A stretch of 64,000 nt of DNA, from NCBI GenBank assembly GCA_029059705.1, contig JAIDVM010000031.1, positions 16,087 to 80,086 on the forward strand, read 5' to 3'. This document shows positions 16,244-25,024 of the stretch, piece by piece. Each line of letters begins with the position of its first letter. Position 1 is the first letter of the stretch. This stretch comes from Clostridia bacterium (GTDB lineage: Bacteria > Bacillota > Clostridia > Christensenellales > Borkfalkiaceae). The translations under genes were made by a program, and so were the position numbers. A model generated the notes under the pieces. The model was not told the origin of the DNA and did no database searches. It saw only the letters and a program-made list of their open reading frames with translations.

Positions 16244-19200
16244 ATGAGAAACAAATTTAAAAGGTTTGCCTGTCTCGGGCTTACGGCGGTGTTCATGGCG
16301 TCGTTCTCGGCGGGAAATATTCTTGCTTTCGCCGACAGCGGCGAAAGCCCCGCTCAGGTGGAAAGATATCAAAATACCGAAATTGAAAACGTAACGGGCA
16401 AGGTAGACCTTTCCGACATTACGCTTAAAAACTTAAATTCTTCGGTTCTCAAAAATACGGACAATTACGAGGTTAAGGACGAAACCCGTACTTTAATCGT
16501 AACCCTCGACAAAAGAACGGTGCTCGACTATATGCCCGACGGCGAAAACGTTGCGGACTATCTTTCTTCGTACAGCGGAAAGAAAGCCGCGCGTGCCGTA
16601 AACGAAACGCAGAACGAGCTTTTAAACGCAATCCACGCAAAAAATATAGGTTACAGCCTTGTTTATCAGTACACGGCGGTAACCAACGCGGTTGCTATAA
16701 AGGTAAACACCAAATACATTTCCGCAATAAAGAGTATCCCCGGCGTGGAATCGGTTGTCGTATCCGAAACCTATTACGCTCCCGAAGAGGTAACCGCCGA
16801 GGATGGCGCAACCAACGCAACGCTTGCAAACGTTTATAAAACGGGTATTTACAACTCGGACAAATACGTGCAGGAGGGGCTTGACGGCAGCGGCATGACG
16901 GTTGCCGTTTTGGATACGGGCTTGGATTATACCCACTCCGCATTCAGCACCGAAAGATTTACTTCAAAAGACCTTGGCATGACAAAGGACGACGTGGCTG
17001 AAAAAACCGTTGGCGCAAACGTGCTGAACGCGGTAACGCTTTCGGCTAACAAAGGGCAGACGGTAACCGCGGACGATTTGTACGTAAATGAAAAAATTCC
17101 GTTTGCATACGACTATGCGGACAAGGACGCGGACGTTTATCCTTCTTATTCGCAGCACGGCACGCACGTTGCGGGCATAGTTGCGGGCAACGACACGCAA
17201 TATAAGGACAAAAACGGCAACACCGTTTCCGAGCCTTTTTACGGCGTTGCACCCAACGCGCAGCTTGTAATTTGCAAGGTGTTCACCGACGACTTCGACA
17301 GCGACGAGCTTGGCGGAGCGGTAGCGGAAGACATAGTTGCCGCGCTTGAAGATTGCGTTAAACTTGGCGTTGACGTAATCAACATGTCGCTCGGCACCAC
17401 CGCGGGCTTCTCTACAATGTATATCGAAGGCGACGACGAAGGTCAGATGTTTGCAAAGGTTTACGAAAACATCAAGAAACAGGGCATAAGCATGATGTGC
17501 GCGGCGAGCAACGACTTCAGCTCGGGCTACGGCAGCGCTTTCGGTACTAATAAGGCTGACGCGCCCGACTCGGGCACGGTAGGTTCGCCTTCCACCTTCG
17601 TGGGCGCAATGTCCGTTGCAAGTATAAACGGCCAGCTTTCGCCCTATATGACCTTTAACGGCAACCGCGTTTACTTTCAGGACGCCAGCGACGCAAACGG
17701 CGTAAAACAGAACTTTATCGACGATATGCTCGGAAAGAAGGGCGAGGCGGGTTCTAAAGACAGCGCCAAATTTAAATTCGTCGTAATAAGCGGCCCGGGC
17801 AAAGCGGGCGACTACACAGCCGCGGTTTTAAACGAAATAGAAAAAGCACATGCGCAGGGCGAAAAGATAATCGCACTCGTTTCGCGCGGTTCCACAACCT
17901 TTAAAGATAAGGTTTTAAAGGCAATAGAAAAGAAAGTCGACGCGATTATAATCCACAATAACGTTGCCGGCACCGTAGGCATGACTTACGGCGACATCAA
18001 AAACCCCATTCCCGCGGTTACTATAACCATGGACGCGGGCAACATGATGAGGTACGAAACCACGGCAAGCGGCAAGCTGCAAGAGCGTTTGACGGGTGAA
18101 ATAATCCTTGACAGAAGCTACGAAGCTGGCCCCTTCATGAACGATTATTCGTCGTGGGGCGCAACTCCCGACTTAAAGTTAAAGCCCGAAATAACAGCGC
18201 ACGGCGGCGAAATTACTTCAACCGTTGCGGGCGGCTATGCCGAAATGAGCGGAACTTCGATGGCTACGCCCAACCTTGCGGGCTTTACCGCGCTGTTGCG
18301 CAGCTATCTAATTAAAGAGCACGCAGACCTTGTTTCCGACGAGAACGGCGTGAACAGCGTGCTTTTGAACAGACTTATCAACCAGATTTTGATGAGTACG
18401 GCAAAAACCGTTTACGACCAGAACGAGCTTCCCTATTCGCCCCGTAAGCAGGGCGCGGGGCTTGCAACGCTCGACAACGTAATGAGCACCAACGCTTATT
18501 GCTGGACGGACGAGGCAAACGGCGGAGCGGAGGACAACCGCCCCAAAATCGAGCTTGGTTACGACAAAAACTGCAAAGGTGTTGAGGACGCGAAGAGCAC
18601 GTTTGAAAACTTAACCTTCTACGTAACCAACTTTGGCAGTACGCCGCTTAAATTCAGAACGAATTCGATATTCATGACCGAAACGCTTTCTTCGGACGGG
18701 CTTGCCGTTGCCGAAAAGGCGTATATACTCGACGACAACAAGGCAGTTTGGACTTTAAACGACGCTCCTATAAACGAGGGCGAGGAATTCGAAGTACCCG
18801 CGGGAGCTTCGGCAAAGCTTACCGTTACTTTATCCCTTTCAGATGCGGAAAAGAAATATATTCAAACAAGCTTTAAAAACGGCATGTACGTTGAGGGCTT
18901 TTTAAGGCTTATTTCCTCTACGGACGGTCAATGCGACTTAACGGTTCCCTTTATGGGCTTTTACGGCAACTGGAAAAAAGCGCCCCTTTTGGACTACGAC
19001 TGCTATGAAATTTCAGACTTCCAGAAGGACAGCCAGTATACCGACGAAACGCGTCCCCAGCCCCGCGTTTGGGCAACGCAGATGTACTTAAAGTACTACA
19101 ACAACGATTATTCCATTCCCATGGGCGGTTTTGCTTATCTTCAGGACGATTCCGACGGGGTTCAGCAGATTTATACCGAAAGGGAACACGCCGCTATTTC

Positions 19201-22200
19201 GTGTTACAACGTTTATAACGGCGAGGGCAATACGGATAACTACATGACCACCACGGAAATAAGGGGATTGTATACCGGTCTGCTGCGAAACTGCGAAATT
19301 GTAACCTACGACTTGTATAACGATGAAACGGGCGAGCTGATTAGCGGCAACAACTGCGTTTACAGGGTTGAAAAGGCTTATGCAAGCGGCGGCAGCGCGC
19401 ATCCCGCAAACGTGGAAATGAAGCTGAATCCTTATGATTTGGGGCTTAAATCCAACGGAAAATACAGGGTGGATTACAAATTCTACTTCGAGTACGAGGA
19501 TTATAAAAACGGCGTGCCCGTAGACCCCGAAAACACAGTTTCGATGTCGTTCTACGTGGACTACGAAGCTCCCATTTTGCAGCAGTCGCGCATAAGGTAT
19601 TTCGATTATAAGGAAAACAATAAAAACAAACAGAGAATTTATCTCGATTTGGACGTTTACGACAACCATTATCCGCAGGCGGTGGTGTTGTGCTATGCAA
19701 AGAGGGAAAACGACGTAACCTCGCTCGAAATGGTTACGCGCTATGCAACCCCCGTATACAACGCGGTTAAAAACGGCACTACAACCGTTTCGATAGACAT
19801 AACCGACGTTTACGAAAAATACGGCGACAGGTTTTTCGTCCAGATAGACGACTACGCGCTCAACCACAGCGTTTGGCAGATTGACCGCATAAAATCGAAC
19901 GTTGTTCAACTTCCTGAAAACTTCGATATAAACGGCGCAAGCGAAATTACCATCGGCGTAAACGAGGCGGCAAAGATTTCGTTGAATTACGAAGGCAACG
20001 CAAATCTTTCTAACTTTACCTGGTCGTCGTCGAGCCGCCGTGTGTTGCAGGTTAAAAACGGCGAAATCTTCGGCGTTGCTCCCGGCACGGCAACCTTAAC
20101 CGTAACGGGTAACAACAACGTCCGCAAAACGATAACCGTTAACGTAGTCGAAAGCAACACCGTGTTAAACATGCCCGCCATGTCGTTCGGCACAATAACC
20201 GGCGCAAACAACAACCTTGTAAAGGCGCAGGGCGCTGTTGACGTAAACGCGGGACAGAAGTTCCAGCTTGAATTAAATACCGACCCTTGGTATTACGTTT
20301 ATTCCGACGCTTATAAAAACTTAAAGATTAAATGGACTTCAACCGACACCACGGTGGCAACCGTTGACCAGAATGGCAACGTCGTAACTCAGGAAAAGTG
20401 GGGCTCGGCGTCGATAATGGCAACCGTTATGGACGGCGAAATTGAAACTATTTACGGCGCGTCGGTAAGGCTGAACGTTCAGGAACCCTTTAAAATAAGC
20501 AACTATACTCTTACCAAATATTACGGTTTGGGCGGCGATAACGGCGTTTTAAAGGTTGACGACGACAAAAACATTATGTATATAGGCGAGGACGCGTTTG
20601 AGGACGTGGATAACGTAAGGGTAATAATTCTCCCCAAAACTGTTATTCAAATCAACGAATACGCATTCAGAAACTGCACCTCGCTCGAAGAAGTTTATTT
20701 TATCGACCAAAATAAGATTAAACCCGCAAACTCTGCGCTTTCGATAATCATGCGCCGCGCGTTCTACGGTTGCAAAAACCTTAAAAAGGTGGATTTGTCA
20801 AACTGTAAATCGATAACGGTATGCGAGGAAGCATTCTGGGGTACGTCTTACGACAGAAACGGTAAAGAACTGGACGGCTGCGTAAACCTTAGCGAGATAG
20901 TCGAAATGACTAAAATCGGCACAATGGGCAACCGCGCGTTTGCGGGCACGGCTATTAAAACGGCTGATATAAGCGGCTTGCATATAGCGGGTAAAGACGT
21001 TTTTGCCGACTGCAAGGCGTTGAACAAGGTAGTCACCTCCAAGGATTCCGCAATAGGCGAAGGTATGTTCAGCGGCTGCTCCGCGCTTGAAGAAGTTACG
21101 ATAAACGCGGCAAAGGTGGGGGCGCGCGCATTTAAGGGCTGCACAAAGCTTGCAAAAGCAACCTTCAATTCCGCGCTCAGCTACAGTCTGGGCGACGAAG
21201 CTTTTGCCGGCTGCTCCGCGCTTGCAACCGTGCAAAACGCAAACTGCATTGCAAAAGCGGGCGACAAAGCCTTCGACGGTACGCCTTATCATAATTCGGC
21301 TTCGGCAATTTATTCAAACGGCGGCAGAACGTTAGTTTTGGCTCCCGCAATAATCGACGGCACTTTCAGCCTTTCGGGTGTCACCGAAATTGCGCCCTAC
21401 GCGTTCTCTTCGAGCAGACTTGCTTCGGGAGTAACTACAATAAATCTTGCAAGCGTTGAAAAGATAGGCGAAGGCGCGTTTGCACGCCTTGGCATAACAA
21501 GTATAAACATTCCTTCTACCGTAAAGGAAATTGCCCCGCACGCGTTCGAGGGCACGGCGATTACTTCTTTAAGTATTCCTTCAAGCGTAACTACTTTAAG
21601 CAACTACGCTTTTGCCGACTGCAAGTCGCTTGAGAGCGTAACCTTTGCCGAAGGCATTAAAGCGATAGGCGACGGCGTGTTCGCGGGCTGTACCGCGCTT
21701 AAAAACGTAACTCTTCCCCAAAGCCTTAAAGAAATGGGCAGCCTTAACTTCAGCGATTGCTCTTCGCTTGCCCAAATCAGCCTTCCCGCGCTTGAAGCTC
21801 TCGGTTTCGGCACCTTCCTCGGTTGCACAAATCTTGCTTCGGTAACCTTTGACGCGGGCGCAAGCACCACGGGTACGGCGACGTTCGGCAGAATTGTAAT
21901 GCAGGCTGACGGCAGCGTTGTGTTCGACGGCTGCAAGGCGCTTACAAGCGTAACGCTCGGCAATAACGTTAAAGAAATCGGCGCGTATGCTTTTGCGGGC
22001 TGCACCTCGCTTGAAAATCTTGTTACGGGCGCAACTTCCGTAGGAATGTACGCATTTGCGGGCTGTACCGCCCTCACAAACTTGACGGGGCTTGATAAAA
22101 TTGTTATAATAGAAGACGGTGCTTTTACAAATTGCAGCAAGCTTTTGGATTTGAACCTTTCGGCGGCGCAATTTATAGGCAACGGCGCTTTTGCGGGCGT

Positions 22201-23578
22201 GGGCTTTACTTCGCTCAAACTCGACAGCGTAATCTCGATAGGTATCGAAGCGTTTATAGACGGCAAGACTGCGGAAGTCCGTCTTCCCGCAAGCCTTGCG
22301 GAAATCGGCGACGCGGCATTTGCACGTTCTACTAATTTAAGAAGCTTTACCGTAGACGGCGGCAACAATATTTTCTTTGCCGATGACGGCGTTTTATACC
22401 GCAATATCGATGGGCAAACGGGCGCATACGAGCTTTGCGCTTATCCTTCGGCAAAAGTAATAGGACTTGTCGACGGCATGCGCACCTACGAAGTGAAGGA
22501 AGGCACGGTTTCCGTTCAGAGCTACGCGTTTGCATTGCTCAACAACAACACGGTGAACAGGGTTAAGCTCCCTTACAGCGTAAAGGTAATAGGCGGCGGC
22601 GCGTTCTTCCAAAGCAACATTATCGAATATCATTTCGAAAGCATTAACGCTCCCGTGCTTTTAACCGAGGTTGATTACGGTTTAAGCTCAGGTTCAAGTT
22701 ATTACCTTTACTACAACAATTTCTACGATTATTTCCTCGAGCATTACGCTCCGTTGCAAGGTCCGCTGACGGGCGCGGCAACGTTGAAGATATACAAGCC
22801 TACCAACGGCATCGGTTACGATAACTTTATTTTCAAAAATTACTTCTCGTCGGCAGTCGAACTCGGCGAGCTGATGGAAGACTTAACCCGCACCGTAAAG
22901 AACATGATTGAAGGCTTTAAGTATACGGTGGAGGACATAAACGGTTGGTTAAACCTTCCCGTAAACGAAGATAATAAGAAAATGGTTACGGAATTCTCCG
23001 AGCAGGTTAAGGAAGCTCACCGCCTCTACAACACGATACGCGGCGAAGTTCAGCTCAATCACCTCGGTGCGGAAACCGCCGAAAAGCTTTTTGCAACCGA
23101 AGCGGCGCTTAAACCCGTAAAGAGCAAATTCAACGTTCCTTTCCGCGTAACCTCGCTTTCGGTAAGTCAGGATTCAACCTATAAAAAGGAATACCGCGAA
23201 GGCGAAAGGTTTAACCCCAAGGGGCTTATCGTTATAATCAATTACGACGATTATTCCACCGCGATTGCGGACATGTCGCAGCTTACGCTTTCTCCGACTT
23301 ACGACAGAGAACTTAACACGCTCGACAACTACGTGGAGTATAACGGCTACGGCACGAGAGTAAGGGTTCCCATAACGGTAACCAACGGAAACAGCGGCAA
23401 TAACGGCGGCGAAGGCGGAGTAAATCCCGCGGTTATATACGGACCGATAATCGGCGTTGTCGTCGTTGCGGCGGCAGTTGCGGCAACTTTGATAATTTTG
23501 AAAAAGAAAAAGGCGGCCGCACCCGCGGCAACCGTTGCCCAAAACGAAGAAGAAACTACCGGCAAATCCAAAGAATAA
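16244..23578 (+). CDS. Giant S8 subtilisin-family surface protease with BspA-type leucine-rich repeats
   Basis: The 2444-residue protein is a cell-envelope subtilase. A signal peptide is followed by a propeptide and the S8 domain, whose catalytic Asp224 (V-L-D-T-G), His305 (H-G-T-H-V-A-G) and Ser672 (G-T-S-M-A-T-P) are all present. A PA-like insert lies between His and Ser (about 510-620). Next come Fn3-like segments, two Ig-like BIG2 modules (about 1230-1410), and a long BspA-type LRR_5 array (about 1440-2125) with repeating A-F-x-G-C-x-x-L units. A group-3 Ig-like domain precedes a C-terminal helix and K-K-K-K stop-transfer. No LPXTG motif is visible. GGAGG before the ATG at 16244 sets the start. 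It probably degrades host or dietary proteins for the downstream peptide importer. Confidence 0.9.
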   Translation: MRNKFKRFACLGLTAVFMASFSAGNILAFADSGESPAQVERYQNTEIENVTGKVDLSDITLKNLNSSVLKNTDNYEVKDETRTLIVTLDKRTVLDYMPDGENVADYLSSYSGKKAARAVNETQNELLNAIHAKNIGYSLVYQYTAVTNAVAIKVNTKYISAIKSIPGVESVVVSETYYAPEEVTAEDGATNATLANVYKTGIYNSDKYVQEGLDGSGMTVAVLDTGLDYTHSAFSTERFTSKDLGMTKDDVAEKTVGANVLNAVTLSANKGQTVTADDLYVNEKIPFAYDYADKDADVYPSYSQHGTHVAGIVAGNDTQYKDKNGNTVSEPFYGVAPNAQLVICKVFTDDFDSDELGGAVAEDIVAALEDCVKLGVDVINMSLGTTAGFSTMYIEGDDEGQMFAKVYENIKKQGISMMCAASNDFSSGYGSAFGTNKADAPDSGTVGSPSTFVGAMSVASINGQLSPYMTFNGNRVYFQDASDANGVKQNFIDDMLGKKGEAGSKDSAKFKFVVISGPGKAGDYTAAVLNEIEKAHAQGEKIIALVSRGSTTFKDKVLKAIEKKVDAIIIHNNVAGTVGMTYGDIKNPIPAVTITMDAGNMMRYETTASGKLQERLTGEIILDRSYEAGPFMNDYSSWGATPDLKLKPEITAHGGEITSTVAGGYAEMSGTSMATPNLAGFTALLRSYLIKEHADLVSDENGVNSVLLNRLINQILMSTAKTVYDQNELPYSPRKQGAGLATLDNVMSTNAYCWTDEANGGAEDNRPKIELGYDKNCKGVEDAKSTFENLTFYVTNFGSTPLKFRTNSIFMTETLSSDGLAVAEKAYILDDNKAVWTLNDAPINEGEEFEVPAGASAKLTVTLSLSDAEKKYIQTSFKNGMYVEGFLRLISSTDGQCDLTVPFMGFYGNWKKAPLLDYDCYEISDFQKDSQYTDETRPQPRVWATQMYLKYYNNDYSIPMGGFAYLQDDSDGVQQIYTEREHAAISCYNVYNGEGNTDNYMTTTEIRGLYTGLLRNCEIVTYDLYNDETGELISGNNCVYRVEKAYASGGSAHPANVEMKLNPYDLGLKSNGKYRVDYKFYFEYEDYKNGVPVDPENTVSMSFYVDYEAPILQQSRIRYFDYKENNKNKQRIYLDLDVYDNHYPQAVVLCYAKRENDVTSLEMVTRYATPVYNAVKNGTTTVSIDITDVYEKYGDRFFVQIDDYALNHSVWQIDRIKSNVVQLPENFDINGASEITIGVNEAAKISLNYEGNANLSNFTWSSSSRRVLQVKNGEIFGVAPGTATLTVTGNNNVRKTITVNVVESNTVLNMPAMSFGTITGANNNLVKAQGAVDVNAGQKFQLELNTDPWYYVYSDAYKNLKIKWTSTDTTVATVDQNGNVVTQEKWGSASIMATVMDGEIETIYGASVRLNVQEPFKISNYTLTKYYGLGGDNGVLKVDDDKNIMYIGEDAFEDVDNVRVIILPKTVIQINEYAFRNCTSLEEVYFIDQNKIKPANSALSIIMRRAFYGCKNLKKVDLSNCKSITVCEEAFWGTSYDRNGKELDGCVNLSEIVEMTKIGTMGNRAFAGTAIKTADISGLHIAGKDVFADCKALNKVVTSKDSAIGEGMFSGCSALEEVTINAAKVGARAFKGCTKLAKATFNSALSYSLGDEAFAGCSALATVQNANCIAKAGDKAFDGTPYHNSASAIYSNGGRTLVLAPAIIDGTFSLSGVTEIAPYAFSSSRLASGVTTINLASVEKIGEGAFARLGITSINIPSTVKEIAPHAFEGTAITSLSIPSSVTTLSNYAFADCKSLESVTFAEGIKAIGDGVFAGCTALKNVTLPQSLKEMGSLNFSDCSSLAQISLPALEALGFGTFLGCTNLASVTFDAGASTTGTATFGRIVMQADGSVVFDGCKALTSVTLGNNVKEIGAYAFAGCTSLENLVTGATSVGMYAFAGCTALTNLTGLDKIVIIEDGAFTNCSKLLDLNLSAAQFIGNGAFAGVGFTSLKLDSVISIGIEAFIDGKTAEVRLPASLAEIGDAAFARSTNLRSFTVDGGNNIFFADDGVLYRNIDGQTGAYELCAYPSAKVIGLVDGMRTYEVKEGTVSVQSYAFALLNNNTVNRVKLPYSVKVIGGGAFFQSNIIEYHFESINAPVLLTEVDYGLSSGSSYYLYYNNFYDYFLEHYAPLQGPLTGAATLKIYKPTNGIGYDNFIFKNYFSSAVELGELMEDLTRTVKNMIEGFKYTVEDINGWLNLPVNEDNKKMVTEFSEQVKEAHRLYNTIRGEVQLNHLGAETAEKLFATEAALKPVKSKFNVPFRVTSLSVSQDSTYKKEYREGERFNPKGLIVIINYDDYSTAIADMSQLTLSPTYDRELNTLDNYVEYNGYGTRVRVPITVTNGNSGNNGGEGGVNPAVIYGPIIGVVVVAAAVAATLIILKKKKAAAPAATVAQNEEETTGKSKE

Positions 23579-23600
23579 TTCTTAACTTTAAGAGGATTAA

Positions 23601-24992
23601 ATGAGCAAGAGAACAAGATTTAAGCTGTTAATACTTGCGGCGGCGCTGTGCGTTACCGCAGCGCTGTTTGCGGGTTGTTCGGGCGAGCTTAAAGTCAACG
23701 ACTTTTTGGGCCAGAACAACGCACTTAATCAGCAGGTAACTTATTACGGCAACGGCGGTTATTTCAATAATACCAACAATATAGTAGAAAAAAATATCTA
23801 TTATCACGTTGACGATTATGTAATAACCGATTTCAGCAACATTAACGGAATATCGCTTGCAAGAGAAAACTACGTTTTCCTCGGCTGGTACCATACCGAA
23901 CTCACCGACAAAATCGACGGAGAAGGCAACGTTGTGTATGACACCGAGGGAAAACCCGTTCAGGTTCCCGTTTTCGAGACAATCGAAGTAATAATAAACG
24001 ACAAGGCAACCGAGGTAAAGGTAGCTAAAATAGACGAAAACCGTCCGCTTGAAGCGGGCTTGAAAATGCCCGCAAACACCCATTATTACGTGGGCGCAAA
24101 GTGGGCGCAGGACGTTCAGCTTCAATACGTTTTGGCAAGCGACGACCCGATAACCGTTAAAGTGGACGGTGTGGACACCGTAAAGAACAAGGGCGACGTA
24201 ATTGCTTATAAAAACTTTTATAACAACTCCACAACGATAGAGGACAAAGCTCCCGTCGCAAGTTCCGATTCGACGTTCCTTCAATGCTTCCTCGACGCGG
24301 ATTGCAAAATCCCCGCGGCGGGCATTACGATTAATAAACCCGATTTCGATGACGAAGACGCGCAGCAAAAGGCAACCGTTTACGTTAAGTATATCAAGGG
24401 AATTTACACCGTAGTAAGAACCGAAGCCGACGTAAGAAAAATGTTCAACAGTCTGCAAGACGAAACGAGCTTTTATATCTTTAACGATATCACGTGCAGC
24501 GGCAACGGCTTACAGTTTAATCCTAAATCGTCCGCGGGCAGAACCAATTGCAAAATCGAGGGCAACGGACACACGATTTCGAACCTGAGATTTGAATTTG
24601 TAAGCGCTTCGTCGATAATCATGGGCGAAACCTATTCGATTTTCGGTAAATTCGGCGCTTCTGCCGAAATTAAAAACTTAACTTTAAATAACGTAAAGGC
24701 AAGCTTTAATTCAAACAGAAATCTGGGCGGATTATATTTCTTGTGCTCGGGCGACGACGGCGCTACGTTTGAAAACTTTGAAATAAAGAACGCGGTTTTA
24801 GACGTAGACGTATCGGGCAGAGTTTCAAACATTCAGCTCATAAACGGCGTTTACCAAAGTAATAACTGGCTGGTCGGCGGCGTTGCTAACGACGCGGATT
24901 ACAATAAGTTCGGCAATGGTAAGCTTACGATAAACGGCAAAAAGCTTATCGTAAAAGACGAGGTCGTTGTTGACGAACCCGCAAAGGAATAA
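23601..24992 (+). CDS. Secreted lipoprotein of unknown function
   Basis: The 463-residue product has a clear lipoprotein signal ending L-F-A-G-C (Cys26). Residues about 90-100 (Y-V-F-L-G-W-Y) resemble the flagellin/Listeria-Bacteroides repeat core, a small beta-grasp unit of surface proteins. The C-terminal half has G-N-G-H-T-I-S-N-L and I-K-N-L-T-L-N-N-V segments typical of a short beta-helix, similar to the GLUG part of the gene at 11126. It starts 22 nt after the subtilase stop with an AGAGG site and precedes oppA, so it probably belongs to the same surface digestion and uptake system. It is not a solute-binding protein by sequence. Confidence 0.65.
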   Translation: MSKRTRFKLLILAAALCVTAALFAGCSGELKVNDFLGQNNALNQQVTYYGNGGYFNNTNNIVEKNIYYHVDDYVITDFSNINGISLARENYVFLGWYHTELTDKIDGEGNVVYDTEGKPVQVPVFETIEVIINDKATEVKVAKIDENRPLEAGLKMPANTHYYVGAKWAQDVQLQYVLASDDPITVKVDGVDTVKNKGDVIAYKNFYNNSTTIEDKAPVASSDSTFLQCFLDADCKIPAAGITINKPDFDDEDAQQKATVYVKYIKGIYTVVRTEADVRKMFNSLQDETSFYIFNDITCSGNGLQFNPKSSAGRTNCKIEGNGHTISNLRFEFVSASSIIMGETYSIFGKFGASAEIKNLTLNNVKASFNSNRNLGGLYFLCSGDDGATFENFEIKNAVLDVDVSGRVSNIQLINGVYQSNNWLVGGVANDADYNKFGNGKLTINGKKLIVKDEVVVDEPAKE

Positions 24993-25024
24993 TTACAAAC
25001 CAACGAAATATCAGGAGGTAATAT

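Noticed and set aside
21604..22404. Minus-strand frames opposite the LRR array of the subtilase
   Set aside because: The repeats make long antisense frames by chance; products show no domain and no start signal.
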